The notes below the pieces were generated by a model that was given only the letters and a program-made list of their open reading frames with translations, was not told where the DNA came from and made no database searches. From NCBI GenBank assembly GCA_052400625.1, contig JBQTGH010000003.1: a DNA stretch of 64,000 bases, one strand, 5' to 3'. Each line of letters opens with the position of its first letter. Position 1 is the first letter of the stretch. This document shows positions 54,557 through 63,565 of the stretch, piece by piece. The DNA comes from Thermophagus sp052400625. GTDB lineage: Bacteria > Bacteroidota > Bacteroidia > Bacteroidales > Marinilabiliaceae. The translations under genes and the position numbers were made by a program.

Positions 54557-55073
54557 ATCGGTAAAATTGTTATTTCAGGCTGCAAATATATTGTAAAATT
54601 GTTTGAGCATAAAAATCAACGCCCTCTTCTTTTTATCAATTCTAATTTAAAATAGATGAGTTGCCTATATACCAAACACTTATCTCTATCAAAAAAACAA
54701 TTAATTATTGTAAGCATCTTCTAACAAAAGATAAAATGAGGCATTCTTCATCCTTCTTAAGCCGAAAAAGTAATCTCCATAGCTTTCTTTTCAATTGCTA
54801 CGAACATCACTTCAAAGGATTTTCACCACTCGTCCCATCATTTCGGGGAAAGAATATGATAAGCACCTTTGCCATGCGAATTCCATTTGACCAGAGCTTA
54901 ATGAATTTCTACCAATAAAACACCATAAAAAAAGGAATTCATAAAAGAACAAAAAGAGGGAAAAACCGCCAACACCGCTTCTAAGCATCACTTTTATAAA
55001 CATAAAGAGAACTCTATTCTGCCCAACAACCATCAAAAAAACAGCCCATAATATATTCCGGGCCATGTCCCAA
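54557..55073. other. 517-base gap between recN and fabI
   Basis: AT-rich. It holds the recN-operon terminator at its left end and should hold the fabI promoter at its right end. Open frames at 54661-54918 and 54812-55066 have no coding character. No RNA gene recognised. Confidence 0.55.
55034..55064 (-). terminator. Intrinsic terminator after recN
   Basis: On the minus strand GGCCC and GGGCT arms (55064-55060 and 55047-55043) close a 12-base loop and are followed by GTTTTTTTG. It lies just past the recN stop, ending the bamD-rpoZ-coaBC-porD-recN unit. Confidence 0.65.
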
Positions 55074-56729
55074 TTAATTCTCCATTAACAGTTTGGCATT
55101 TTCGAGAGCCGCTTCAGTAACGCTAGCCCCACTAAGCATTCCGGCAATTTCGTTCAGTCGTTCCTCATTACTTAACAACTTAACCGACGAAATGGTTTGA
55201 CGATCTGTTTCGGTCTTGAATACTTTGAAGTGAAAACGTCCTTTCCCGGCAATCTGGGGAAGATGTGTGATACTAATGACCTGAATGTTCTGTCCCATTT
55301 CCTGCATGATGCGTCCCATACGGTCAGCAATTTCTCCAGATACACCGGTATCTATTTCATCAAATATAATGGTAGGTAATCCTTTGGCAGAAGATAACAA
55401 AGCTTTAATGCAAAGCATAACACGGGAGATTTCACCACCCGATGCCACTTTGGGAATCTCGGTGAGCGCTCCACTTTTATTGGCGGAAAACAAAAATGAA
55501 ACGCAGTCCTGTCCATCAGGACCAAAATCCTTTTCAATATTGTTTTTTACCGCAAACCGAGCATGCGGCATTCCCAGATCTCTGAGCTGGTTCTGGATCC
55601 CTTTTTCAATACGGGCAAAAACCTGTTCTCTGCTTTTGGTTAGAGCGCTTGAACACTCCGCGAGCCGTTTTTGTGCGCCTGTAATTTCTTGCTCCAGCCG
55701 ATTTAGTTCTTCATCAAAAGATGCCAGTTTTTCCAGTCGTTCCGACAAATCTGACTGAATTTTCAATAATTCCTCAACCGAATCAACATGGTGCTTCTGT
55801 TCAAGAGAATAGATCATATCGAGCCGCTCCTGCACGGCTGCTTGTCGTTCGGGGTCGAATTCCACTTCTCCTTCTCTATCGGTAATTTCTTCCGCAATAT
55901 CTTTAAGCTCAATATAAGAAGAGTCAAGGCGGGTTAATAATTCTTCTCCCCCTTTCAGGAAAGAAGCAATTTTTCTAAACTCCTCCACCAAATGATACAA
56001 CTCCTGCACCACAGGTTGTTCTCTTTCATAGAGGGTCTGCGCCGCCAGCGCAAGAGCAGATTTAATTTCTCCCACATGCGACAGCTGCTCCAATTCTCTT
56101 TCCAGATCGGCTTGCTCGCCTTCCTTCAAATGGGCATCGGTGAGTTGCTTAAGTTGGAACTCCCAGTAATCATGATCTTCACTTTGCCGCGCATTGAGCT
56201 CTTCTAATTTCTTTCTTTGGGAAGTTAATTGTTTGTAGATTTTGTAAGCTTCGTGATATTCTTTTTTTTGGGTGATATTATTGGCCACAGAATCCACCAC
56301 ATTTAACTGAAATCGGTTATCACCTAGTAACAGATTCTGATGTTGGGAATGAATATCAATAAGCTTATCTGAAATTGACTTCAAAAAATTCAGGTTAACA
56401 GGAGTGTCATTGACAAAGGCCCTGGATTTTCCGGAAGGCAAAATTTCCCTTCTCAACAAAGTTTCTTCGTCAAAATCCACATCTTCCTTCTCAAACAATG
56501 GATGAAGATCATATTTAGAGACATCAAAGATGGCTTCAATAACGCATTTGTTTTCCTTATTGCCAAGGACCGAAACATCGCTTCGCTGGCCCAACACCAG
56601 TCCCAAAGCTCCCAGCATAATAGATTTTCCGGCTCCAGTTTCACCGGTAATCACCGTAAAACCGGGACCGAATTCGATCTTAGCCTGGTCAATAAGCGCA
56701 TAATTTTTAATGGATAATGACTTCAACAT
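55074..56729 (-). CDS. recN: DNA repair protein RecN
   Basis: 551 residues. SMC-like ATPase acting in double-strand-break repair. Starts MLKSLSIKNYALIDQAKIEF; Walker A ITGETGAGKSIMLGALG (about 29-45); a long coiled coil (about 150-360); the ABC signature VASGGEISRVMLCIKAL and Walker B PTIIFDEIDTGVSGEIADR near 450-490; and the H-loop VISITHLPQIA. Full length. Last gene of a minus-strand cluster, 11 bases after porD. Confidence 0.97.
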   Translation of the reverse strand: MLKSLSIKNYALIDQAKIEFGPGFTVITGETGAGKSIMLGALGLVLGQRSDVSVLGNKENKCVIEAIFDVSKYDLHPLFEKEDVDFDEETLLRREILPSGKSRAFVNDTPVNLNFLKSISDKLIDIHSQHQNLLLGDNRFQLNVVDSVANNITQKKEYHEAYKIYKQLTSQRKKLEELNARQSEDHDYWEFQLKQLTDAHLKEGEQADLERELEQLSHVGEIKSALALAAQTLYEREQPVVQELYHLVEEFRKIASFLKGGEELLTRLDSSYIELKDIAEEITDREGEVEFDPERQAAVQERLDMIYSLEQKHHVDSVEELLKIQSDLSERLEKLASFDEELNRLEQEITGAQKRLAECSSALTKSREQVFARIEKGIQNQLRDLGMPHARFAVKNNIEKDFGPDGQDCVSFLFSANKSGALTEIPKVASGGEISRVMLCIKALLSSAKGLPTIIFDEIDTGVSGEIADRMGRIMQEMGQNIQVISITHLPQIAGKGRFHFKVFKTETDRQTISSVKLLSNEERLNEIAGMLSGASVTEAALENAKLLMEN

Positions 56730-56740
56730 AGATCAAACCA

Positions 56741-57640
56741 TTAGTCATTCAACATTTTTTGATAGGCATCCGCATTTGAGGGATTTACCTCACTCAAAAC
56801 ATTTACCGCATCTGCTTTCTCCTTGGAAAATGCTTCAGAAAACAGATTGATCAATTCTTTTTGTTTGGCATCAAAAACCAACTGCAAGGCATAAGATCCG
56901 CTTTCACGTCGATAAACCTCACGCAACAATTTTAACGCATCAGCGATTTGGCCTCTTCCCCTTTGGGGATCTTCGCTCATAATATCTAGTCCTTTACGAT
57001 GATACTCGTAGTAAAATCGTCTTAGTGGTTGGTGATCATTCTCCAAAAGATTATAGACCAGCCAGTATCTGTTTCTCCGTCCTTCAAACTGTTTCCATCC
57101 ACTTTCCCGGGCATTTTGACGCATCCCGACAATTTTTTCCGCCTTCTGAAACCATGGTGTTCCTCCTTCCAGACTAAAAGTATCGTAGTCATACCCCAAA
57201 ATAACATAGGCATAGTAGGCAAGGATGGCAACAAGATTGGATTCCGGGTTATTCTCGTTGTAAACGATACTCTCGAATTCGGTATATTCAAAATCGATAT
57301 CTTCATCCTTTAGATTAAGGATTGTTGTAGAGTATGCAGAATTGAAAACCGGACGCCGGGATTGAATTTGTAACGAGCCTTTAAATCGATTGACCCCTAT
57401 CACTTCACTAATGGTAAAATGAAAAGTACATTCAATGCGTTCGGAAGTCTCGAAAACATGATTGGTCCACTGATGGTTGTTCAAAAACTCCGAAATCGTT
57501 TCGCGCATGGACTGAAACACGTTACGATTAGTCCCCTGTACAGCGGGCGCTACCACCTGCACTGCGCACCTCAACTCCTGGGACGATAAAGGTTCCAGAT
57601 AACACAAAAGGACGAGAATGAACATCCAACATTTCATCAT
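56741..57640 (-). CDS. porD: Type IX secretion system protein PorD (DUF4835)
   Basis: 299 residues. Signal peptide (1-20, EPLSSQ). DUF4835 pattern: LRCAVQVVAPAVQGTNRNVF, SMRETISEFLNNHQWTNHVF, ILAYYAYVILGYDYDTFSLE and GGTPWFQKAEKIVGMRQNAR; the C-terminal part is helical. PorD is an accessory envelope component needed for T9SS in Porphyromonas. Its start overlaps the coaBC stop by 4 bases (ATGA), and it sits between coaBC and recN, the usual Bacteroidota order. The GH16 enzyme at 9345-11186 carries the matching sorting domain. Confidence 0.88.
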   Translation of the reverse strand: MMKCWMFILVLLCYLEPLSSQELRCAVQVVAPAVQGTNRNVFQSMRETISEFLNNHQWTNHVFETSERIECTFHFTISEVIGVNRFKGSLQIQSRRPVFNSAYSTTILNLKDEDIDFEYTEFESIVYNENNPESNLVAILAYYAYVILGYDYDTFSLEGGTPWFQKAEKIVGMRQNARESGWKQFEGRRNRYWLVYNLLENDHQPLRRFYYEYHRKGLDIMSEDPQRGRGQIADALKLLREVYRRESGSYALQLVFDAKQKELINLFSEAFSKEKADAVNVLSEVNPSNADAYQKMLND

Positions 57641-58842
57641 TCAAGAATTTTTTCCATTGCCGAAACGATATCTGCGGCGACCTCTTGTTTGCTCTTTAAC
57701 GGAAAGTTTTCAATTTTATGATCTTTATGAATAATGGTAATACGGTTGGTATCGGCCATAAATCCCTCACCTTCATTGTTGGGTGAGTTTAGCACGATAA
57801 AATCAAAATTCTTCGACGCCAACTTTCGACGGGCATTTTCTTCTTCATTATTGGTTTCCAGAGCAAAACCAACAGTGACCTGACCTTCCTTTTTAATTCT
57901 GCCCATCTGGGCTGCAATATCAGGATTCGCTTTTAAAGTAAGCGTCAGCTCTTCACGGTTTCGTTTAATTTTCTCGTCCGAAACGTTGGTCGGGGCATAA
58001 TCAGAAACCGCAGCTGCAAATATGGCAGCATCGCATTTGGGGAACCATTCGTGGCAAACCTGATACATCTCCTGTGCCGAAACCACATCATAACGATGAA
58101 TAGAAGCTTTTCTCGTTTCAAGGTTCACCGGTCCGGCTACAAGTATTACCTCTGCCCCTCTATCGGCCAGTTCTTCGGCTAAAGCAAAGCCCATTTTACC
58201 CGACGAATAATTACCAATAAAGCGTACCGGATCCATATTTTCGAAGGTAGGTCCGGCAGTAACCATAATTTTGCGACCAACTAGTGTTTTCTTTTCTTTT
58301 GGGGCTAATATGTTTTTAAGATGCTCCACAATAACATCTGGTTCTTCCATCCTCCCTTTTCCCTCCAGGCCGCTGGCCAATTCGCCCGAAGCCGGTTCAA
58401 TGATGTGAGCACCAAAGTTGTGAAGCAAATCCATATTTCGTTGATTGGCAGGATGGGCATACATGTCAAGATCCATCGCTGGTGCAACAACCACAGGGCA
58501 TTTGGCAGAAAGATAGGTTGTGATCAATAAGTTATCACAAACAGCATTCACCATTTTTCCCATGGTATTGGCCGAGGCAGGCGCCACAACCAACACATCG
58601 GCCCAAAGGCCCAGGTCCACATGGCTATGCCAGCTGCCATCCGCATTTTCGAAAAACTCGGAAAGTACCGGCCGACCCGATAGAGCTGAAAGTGTTACAG
58701 GTGTAATAAATTCTTTACCGGCAGGTGTAATAATAACCTGAACATCGGCACCTTCCTTTACCAGAAGCCGTAAAAGATACACCGCTTTGTATGCCGCAAT
58801 ACTTCCGGTAATTCCCAAAATTACCTTTTTCCCTTTCAGCAT
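57637..58842 (-). CDS. coaBC: Bifunctional phosphopantothenoylcysteine decarboxylase/synthetase CoaBC
   Basis: 401 residues. Two coenzyme A biosynthesis steps. The N-terminal flavoprotein CoaC (about 1-190) has ILGITGSIAAYKAVYLLRLL, the active-site His in SWHSHVDLG, and the PASANTMGKM and APAMDLDMY motifs. The C-terminal CoaB (about 190-401) has GPTFENMDPVRFIGNYSSGK and FVLETNNEE-type motifs (FALETNNEEENARRKLASK). Full length; 186 bases after rpoZ. Confidence 0.97.
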   Translation of the reverse strand: MLKGKKVILGITGSIAAYKAVYLLRLLVKEGADVQVIITPAGKEFITPVTLSALSGRPVLSEFFENADGSWHSHVDLGLWADVLVVAPASANTMGKMVNAVCDNLLITTYLSAKCPVVVAPAMDLDMYAHPANQRNMDLLHNFGAHIIEPASGELASGLEGKGRMEEPDVIVEHLKNILAPKEKKTLVGRKIMVTAGPTFENMDPVRFIGNYSSGKMGFALAEELADRGAEVILVAGPVNLETRKASIHRYDVVSAQEMYQVCHEWFPKCDAAIFAAAVSDYAPTNVSDEKIKRNREELTLTLKANPDIAAQMGRIKKEGQVTVGFALETNNEEENARRKLASKNFDFIVLNSPNNEGEGFMADTNRITIIHKDHKIENFPLKSKQEVAADIVSAMEKILE

Positions 58843-59003
58843 TTATGAAATCTTCAGTAGTGAATACAGACTTAATTCAATGATTCAGGAATAACACACC
58901 ATCGCTAACATGAATACCATTTATTCCAACCTCCGGAATATAAATAATGCTATAATTTAAACCATTTCATTAAGCAAGCGACGGATAACACCGAAGAAAG
59001 AGT

Positions 59004-59022
59004 TAAGGCTCCGAAAGCCTTA
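59004..59022 (-). other. Short hairpin after rpoZ
   Basis: TAAGGCT (59004-59010) and AGCCTTA (59016-59022) form a 7-bp stem with a 5-base loop just past the rpoZ stop; the minus-strand tail (ACTCTTTCTTC) has only a weak U-run. It may partly terminate the bamD-rpoZ message before coaBC. Confidence 0.35.
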
Positions 59023-59028
59023 TGAGGG

Positions 59029-59370
59029 CTATTCATCCTCTTCCACCTGAACATCTTTTACCGGATTGCGATAATAGATCTTTCCTTCAACAAACTCCTG
59101 AGCAGCAATAAGAGCCGGCTTAGGCAGTCGCTCATAGAATTTTGATATTTCGATCTGCTCCCGGTTTTCAAAAACCTCTTCCAGATTATCTGTATAAGAA
59201 GCAAACTCCTGTAATTTTTTATTGAGCTCTTCTTTCATTTCCACCCCAATCTGGTTTGCTCTTTTGCTAATAATCATTACAGTTTCATAAATATTTTGCG
59301 TTGTAGCCGACATCTGATTGGTATCCCAAGTAATTGTTGTCGAAGGCGCATTTGACTTCTTATAATCCAT
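59029..59370 (-). CDS. rpoZ: DNA-directed RNA polymerase omega subunit (Bacteroidota form)
   Basis: 113 residues. Contains the conserved omega helix NIYETVMIISKRANQIGVEM and LNKKLQEFASYTDNLEEVF, then the Bacteroidota-specific middle NREQIEISKFYERLPKP, with FVEGKIYYRNP near the end and an acidic tail QVEEDE. It helps assemble the RNA polymerase core. In the phylum it lies between bamD and coaBC, as here (23 bases after bamD). Assignment depends on family knowledge plus this conserved position. Confidence 0.93.
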   Translation of the reverse strand: MDYKKSNAPSTTITWDTNQMSATTQNIYETVMIISKRANQIGVEMKEELNKKLQEFASYTDNLEEVFENREQIEISKFYERLPKPALIAAQEFVEGKIYYRNPVKDVQVEEDE

Positions 59371-59393
59371 TGCAATAGTTATTTAAGAATTGA

Positions 59394-60197
59394 TTAATTG
59401 TATTTCTTCAATAGTTTGGTCACTTCTTCAAAGATTTTATTGGCATCTTTCATATACGAACTTTCGGGAAATTCGTTAATGAAAGCATAATACTCATCTA
59501 AGGTTCTTCTTAAACGGTCTTCCTCTTTTTCGGGGACACTATTTACGGCCTGGATATACAGTGAATCCAGGATTAAGAAGGACAATTCTTCACGATATTT
59601 GGTATCAGGAAAATCGTCAAGACTGTTTCGCGCCGTTATAACCGCTGCATCAAAATTATTCCCCATGTAAGTCCCCAAATTATAATACAACTTGGCATTC
59701 AAATAAGATTTAAACACCAATTTGTTTCTAAGTTCATCCACCATTTTATTGGCTTCTTCTACCTTTGAACTGTTGGGAAACAAATTTGTAAACAGCTGAA
59801 ATGCCTCAATAGCCTTGTAGGTATCGGTCTGATCCAATCGCGGATTTGGTGACATCTGATAATAATTGACCCCTATCATATACCGGCAATCTTCAACATA
59901 CTCACTATTGGGGTATCTTTTCACAAATTCTTCAAAAAGATGTACCGAACTGAAATAATCGCGCATATTGAATAAGGCATAGGCATATTTGTAATGCACC
60001 TCTTCGGCACGATCGGTACCCATAAAGACTGACAGCAACTCCTGAAACAGGGTCGAAGCCCTCATATAATCCTCTGCCTCATAATACTCAAGGGCTTTTT
60101 CAAATTTCAGATCGTAGTCGGTACTTTTTAGTATTTTCTGATATTCACTACAAGAGGCCATAAGTATAACGGCCAACAGAATAATCAATTTCCTCAT
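59394..60197 (-). CDS. bamD: Outer-membrane assembly factor BamD
   Basis: 267 residues from ATG 60197 (MRKLIILLAVILMASC, lipobox MASC). A longer frame to 60431 is rejected because it lacks a signal and lies upstream of a promoter element at 60286-60279. The mature protein has TPR-like repeats: LKFEKALEYYEAEDYMRAST, YALFNMRDYFSSVHLFEEFV, AIEAFQLFTNLFPNSSKVEE, and NSLDDFPDTKYREELSFL. BamD is a lipoprotein partner of BamA in outer-membrane barrel insertion and would serve SusC, TolC and FadL-like proteins. First gene of the cluster ending at recN. Confidence 0.95.
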   Translation of the reverse strand: MRKLIILLAVILMASCSEYQKILKSTDYDLKFEKALEYYEAEDYMRASTLFQELLSVFMGTDRAEEVHYKYAYALFNMRDYFSSVHLFEEFVKRYPNSEYVEDCRYMIGVNYYQMSPNPRLDQTDTYKAIEAFQLFTNLFPNSSKVEEANKMVDELRNKLVFKSYLNAKLYYNLGTYMGNNFDAAVITARNSLDDFPDTKYREELSFLILDSLYIQAVNSVPEKEEDRLRRTLDEYYAFINEFPESSYMKDANKIFEEVTKLLKKYN

Positions 60198-60966
60198 TGT
60201 AAATAGGCGCTTTTGTGCATCTGCCGGTTTATGGTAATCGCTTTGACTGCCCAAAATCGATACCGGTATAATTCCGTGCAAAGATACAGGTTTTACTTTA
60301 ATAATAAATTTCCTAATAAGGGTTTTTATAGAATATTGTCGATTTTTATCCGTATAAAAACTATCTGATTCATTGCTCGGATGAAACTCGGATGGTAGAG
60401 CTTCACACATATTCCCATAATGACAGGTCATCTTGCCATGCCGAAATCAATGTTTCGTTGTCAAATCAAAAACCAAGCCATAAAATAGGTTTTCAGTCTT
60501 TTAGATGGTTAGATTTAAATTATCGTTGGCAAGCCGACAAGCACACTATAATTACAACCCCCTCAACACCAACAATTAAACATCTCAACTTATATAAAAG
60601 AAGGTTTTAATTGATCATCCCAGTTAAAATTAGAATCATAAGCAAACTGGTTTTTCAATGATCAAAATAACCCAAGTTGAATCAATCATCCTCATCTCTC
60701 ACCATCATTCCACAGCATCACAATCTTGTCTGATAACCGGATACGTTTTGCTTTTGCGCCCCACTCTGCCTATCAACAAATTTCAGAACACCTTCTGCTG
60801 TTTCCTCGCAACAGCTTTCATCCCCCACCTTTCCACCTTTTTACCATTCTTCCATCAACTCCATGCCCTATATCCATTCTTTCCTGCCCAAAGAGTAGGA
60901 ATAAAAATAAGCCTTCTAATCAAATATAGGAACGTTAAGATTTGAAATAATTAAAAAACATTACCT
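60198..60966. other. 769-base divergent region without a gene
   Basis: Between bamD (minus) and the SPT-like gene (plus), with a promoter element near each end. The middle is AT-rich; 60730-60900 is strongly C/T-rich on the plus strand, like the stretch before the helicase stop at 29520-29580. TGACAGGTCA at 60420-60429 is a short interrupted palindrome. Open frames at 60658-60945 follow base composition only. No RNA gene recognised. Confidence 0.55.
60279..60286 (-). promoter_or_regulatory. Promoter -7 element of bamD
   Basis: On the minus strand TATCTTTG is an exact TAnnTTTG match, 82 bases before the bamD ATG 60197. It lies inside the longer in-frame extension of bamD, supporting the shorter start. 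No TTTG is seen at -33. Confidence 0.45.
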
Positions 60967-60969
60967 TTG
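60941..60969 (+). promoter_or_regulatory. Bacteroidota-type promoter of the SPT-like gene
   Basis: TTTG at 60941-60944 and TACCTTTG at 60962-60969 are 17 bases apart; the second is an exact -7 consensus. It overlaps an in-frame TTG at 60967, so that TTG cannot be the translation start; a transcript beginning near 60976 would start translation at GTG 61000. Confidence 0.6.
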
Positions 60970-60999
60970 TCCAATTCAAAACTTAAAAGCTATAGTAAA

Positions 61000-62253
61000 G
61001 TGGACATTTTTGATAAAATAGAGAAAAACATGGGACCCCTTGGGCAATATGGAAAAGATGCTCATGGATATTTTATGTTTCCTAAGTTAGAGGGAGAAAT
61101 ACACCCCCATATGACATTCAGAGGGAAAAAGGTTCTGACATGGAGCCTGAACAATTACCTCGGACTGGCCAATCATCCCGAAGTGAGGGAAGCCGATGCC
61201 CAGGCAGCCAAAGAATGGGGCCTTGGTTATCCCATGGGTGCCCGTATGATGTCGGGGCACACCAGCAAACATGAAGAACTGGAAGCCGCACTGGCCCAAT
61301 TCGTAGGAAAAGAAGATGCCTATCTTCTTAACTTTGGATATCAGGGGATGGTTTCCATTATAGATACGTTGGCAGGACGTAACGATGTCATTGTTTATGA
61401 CTCGGAATGCCATGCTTGTATTATGGATGGAATCTTTTTGCACAAAGCAAAAGGTGGAAAAAGTTTTGTGTTCCCTCATAACGATATCGAAAGATGCCGA
61501 AAAATGTTAACCATGGCCACCCGCCGTACTCAGGAATCAGGAGGTGGTATATTGGTAATTACCGAAGGTGTTTTCGGGATGGCGGGCGACTTAGGTCATA
61601 TCAACAAAATTACAGCCCTTAAAGATGAATTCAATTTCCGCCTTTTGATCGATGATGCTCATGGTTTTGGAACAATGGGCGCCACAGGAGCCGGTGTTGC
61701 TGAGCATTATGGCGTAACCGATAAAGTGGATATTATTTTTGGCACCTTTGCCAAATCGATGGCCGGCATTGGAGCCTTTGTGGCCAGCCGAGAGGACGTG
61801 GTAAAATTCCTGCGCTACAACATGAGATCACAGATTTTTGCCAAATCTCTGCCTATGCCCATGGTTATTGGCGCCATGAAACGTCTGGAATTGCTGCGCA
61901 CGAAACCTGAACTGAAAGAACAATTGTGGACTGTTGTAAAAGCCCTTCAAAAAGGCCTTCGAGATGAAGGATTCAATTTGGGACATACCGAATCTCCCGT
62001 TACACCAGTCTATCTGAATGGAACGGTTCCCGAAGCAACCAATTTGACCATGGATTTGCGTGAAAACTACAATATTTTCTGTTCAATTGTGGTTTATCCG
62101 GTTATTCCGAAAGGACAAATCATGTTACGACTGATTCCTACTGCGGCGCACACCCTCGAAGACGTTGATTTTACCGTTAAAGCATTTTCAAAAATCAAAG
62201 AAAATCTGGAAGCAGGCAAGTATCAAAGTGATAAAATTGCAAGCCTGTCATAA
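61000..62253 (+). CDS. Serine palmitoyltransferase-like PLP-dependent acyltransferase (AOS family)
   Basis: About 417 residues from GTG 61000 (VDIFDKIEKNMGPLGQYG; family members start MDxFEKI). Alpha-oxoamine synthase fold: WSLNNYLGLANHPEVREA, GARMMSGHTSKHEELEAALA, LLIDDAHGFGTMGATGAG (catalytic Asp/His) and the PLP lysine in FGTFAKSMAGIGAFVAS. It joins an acyl-CoA or acyl-ACP to an amino acid with loss of CO2. Bacteroidota use such enzymes for sphingolipids (serine) or sulfonolipids (cysteate); which substrate applies cannot be told by eye. It has its own promoter and terminator, so it is monocistronic. Confidence 0.88.
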   Translation: MDIFDKIEKNMGPLGQYGKDAHGYFMFPKLEGEIHPHMTFRGKKVLTWSLNNYLGLANHPEVREADAQAAKEWGLGYPMGARMMSGHTSKHEELEAALAQFVGKEDAYLLNFGYQGMVSIIDTLAGRNDVIVYDSECHACIMDGIFLHKAKGGKSFVFPHNDIERCRKMLTMATRRTQESGGGILVITEGVFGMAGDLGHINKITALKDEFNFRLLIDDAHGFGTMGATGAGVAEHYGVTDKVDIIFGTFAKSMAGIGAFVASREDVVKFLRYNMRSQIFAKSLPMPMVIGAMKRLELLRTKPELKEQLWTVVKALQKGLRDEGFNLGHTESPVTPVYLNGTVPEATNLTMDLRENYNIFCSIVVYPVIPKGQIMLRLIPTAAHTLEDVDFTVKAFSKIKENLEAGKYQSDKIASLS

Positions 62254-62287
62254 ACACTTGACATCTTTAAGTTTTTAGAATATTTTT

Positions 62288-62321
62288 AAGGCGTTTCTTT
62301 ACGGAAGCGCCTTTTTCTTTT
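62288..62321 (+). terminator. Intrinsic terminator after the SPT-like gene
   Basis: AAGGCGTTTC (62288-62297) and GAAGCGCCTT (62304-62313) form a 10-bp stem with one G-U pair, followed by TTTTTCTTTT. Classic form. Confidence 0.9.
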
Positions 62322-62416
62322 GTTATAATTGAAAAAGTCTGCCGCAGAAGCAAAATATTACCATCCACCAAAACCCTTTTATCATCATCTTTTCTTGATT
62401 CTAAACACATAGCACA

Positions 62417-63160
62417 ATGAGATCATTAAGAATACTATTTGCAACGCTAACAATAGCATCCATTATTTCCTCAGAGATGTTTTCCCAAACTCCACGCTCC
62501 GATACTTTTCAGACATCTGTCGGACCTCTGGAAATACACCATGTGGGCCATGCCTCACTCTATTTTGTCTTTAATGGCAAAACGATCCACGTTGACCCCT
62601 TTGGTCGTATGGGGGATTATTCATCCTTGCCCAAGGCTGATCTTATTTTAGTGACGCATGCCCATGGCGACCATCTTGATCCGCAGACTATCAAAACCAT
62701 TTCCAAACAGGAGACTAAAATCATCCTAAACAAGGATTCTTACAAAACGCTCCAGAAAGGACAAATATTGGAAAACGGCGACGAAACAGAAGTTTTAGGA
62801 CTATCCATTAAAGCCGTTCCTGCCTATAACATCATTCATAAAAGAGAGGACGGAGAACCCTTCCATCCCAAAGGACGAGACAACGGTTACGTCATCCTCT
62901 TTGCTGATACCAAAGTATATATTGCAGGCGACACCGAAAACATCCCAGAAATGGCCAAGCTGAAAGAAATCGACATTGCCTTTCTGCCCATGAATTTGCC
63001 TTACACCATGACTCCTGAAATGTGTAAAGAAGCCGCGTTGATGGTAAAACCCAAAATACTCTTTCCCTATCACTATAAGATGGGAGAATCGGATCCGGAA
63101 AAGTTTGCCCGACTGATGGAAGGAATTTCCGGTATTGAAGTAAGATTTAGACAAGATTAA
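62417..63160 (+). CDS. Exported MBL-fold metal-dependent hydrolase (UlaG-like)
   Basis: 247 residues. Signal peptide (1-24, SSEMFSQT). Metallo-beta-lactamase fold: HHVGHASLYFVFNGKTIHVD, metal-binding THAHGDHLD (His-x-His-x-Asp-His), the third histidine position replaced by the UlaG-type FADTKVYIAGDTENIPEM, and LFPYHYKMGE near the end. The substrate-level role of these exported UlaG/YycJ-like proteins is unknown; periplasmic hydrolysis of a small ester or lactone is possible. Monocistronic. Confidence 0.88.
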   Translation: MRSLRILFATLTIASIISSEMFSQTPRSDTFQTSVGPLEIHHVGHASLYFVFNGKTIHVDPFGRMGDYSSLPKADLILVTHAHGDHLDPQTIKTISKQETKIILNKDSYKTLQKGQILENGDETEVLGLSIKAVPAYNIIHKREDGEPFHPKGRDNGYVILFADTKVYIAGDTENIPEMAKLKEIDIAFLPMNLPYTMTPEMCKEAALMVKPKILFPYHYKMGESDPEKFARLMEGISGIEVRFRQD

Positions 63161-63212
63161 ATGGAACACAACAATTTAATCATCTTTTCCATTTGGGGGT
63201 GTCCCTTTTTTA
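63159..63212 (+). terminator. Possible terminator after the MBL-fold gene
   Basis: AAATGGAA (63159-63166) pairs with TTCCATTT (63187-63194) across a 20-base loop, followed by GGGGGTGTCCCTTTTTTATTT, itself a small GGG/CCC hairpin with a U-run. Confidence 0.45.
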
Positions 63213-63340
63213 TTTATGGCCCTGCCATTGGCTCGATAATTACCGTTTCCCAACCGGTTGCTTCGGTGATGGGAACATCACTAAAAAACGAGTCCTGCCT
63301 CTCTGCATTTTAATTTTATTCCAATTCCAGCAATCCATTC

Positions 63341-63475
63341 ATTTTTATTCGCATCATTTGACAATTTCATCGGCATCTTTTTCCAAAAACATGCGCACCA
63401 TTTTCTGATTTGATGCGCAAGAAAAAAATTTTCATCGGCATGAAATTTTTTTTGATGCGCATCATTTTTCAATAA
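63341..63475. repeat. AT-rich palindromes with GATGCGCA and CATCGGCAT repeats
   Basis: CATCGGCAT occurs twice (about 63367 and 63434) and GATGCGCA several times in both orientations. A long AT hairpin AAAAAAATTTTCAT / ATGAAATTTTTTT is centred near 63440, flanked by GATGCGCA on both sides. This looks like remnants of a repeat element beside the RHS fragment. Confidence 0.6.
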
Positions 63476-63565
63476 ACTACTCAAAGGCATAAAAGGTCTC
63501 GACCGTGAGCCCCATTCAGAGCAAATAAGAGGTATTGACAATTTTCTCCCACAATCCCCATCAAA

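Noticed and set aside
60658..60945. Plus-strand frames in the C/T-rich region upstream of the SPT-like gene
   Set aside because: Composition-driven; two overlapping frames are equally open; no ribosome site or family.
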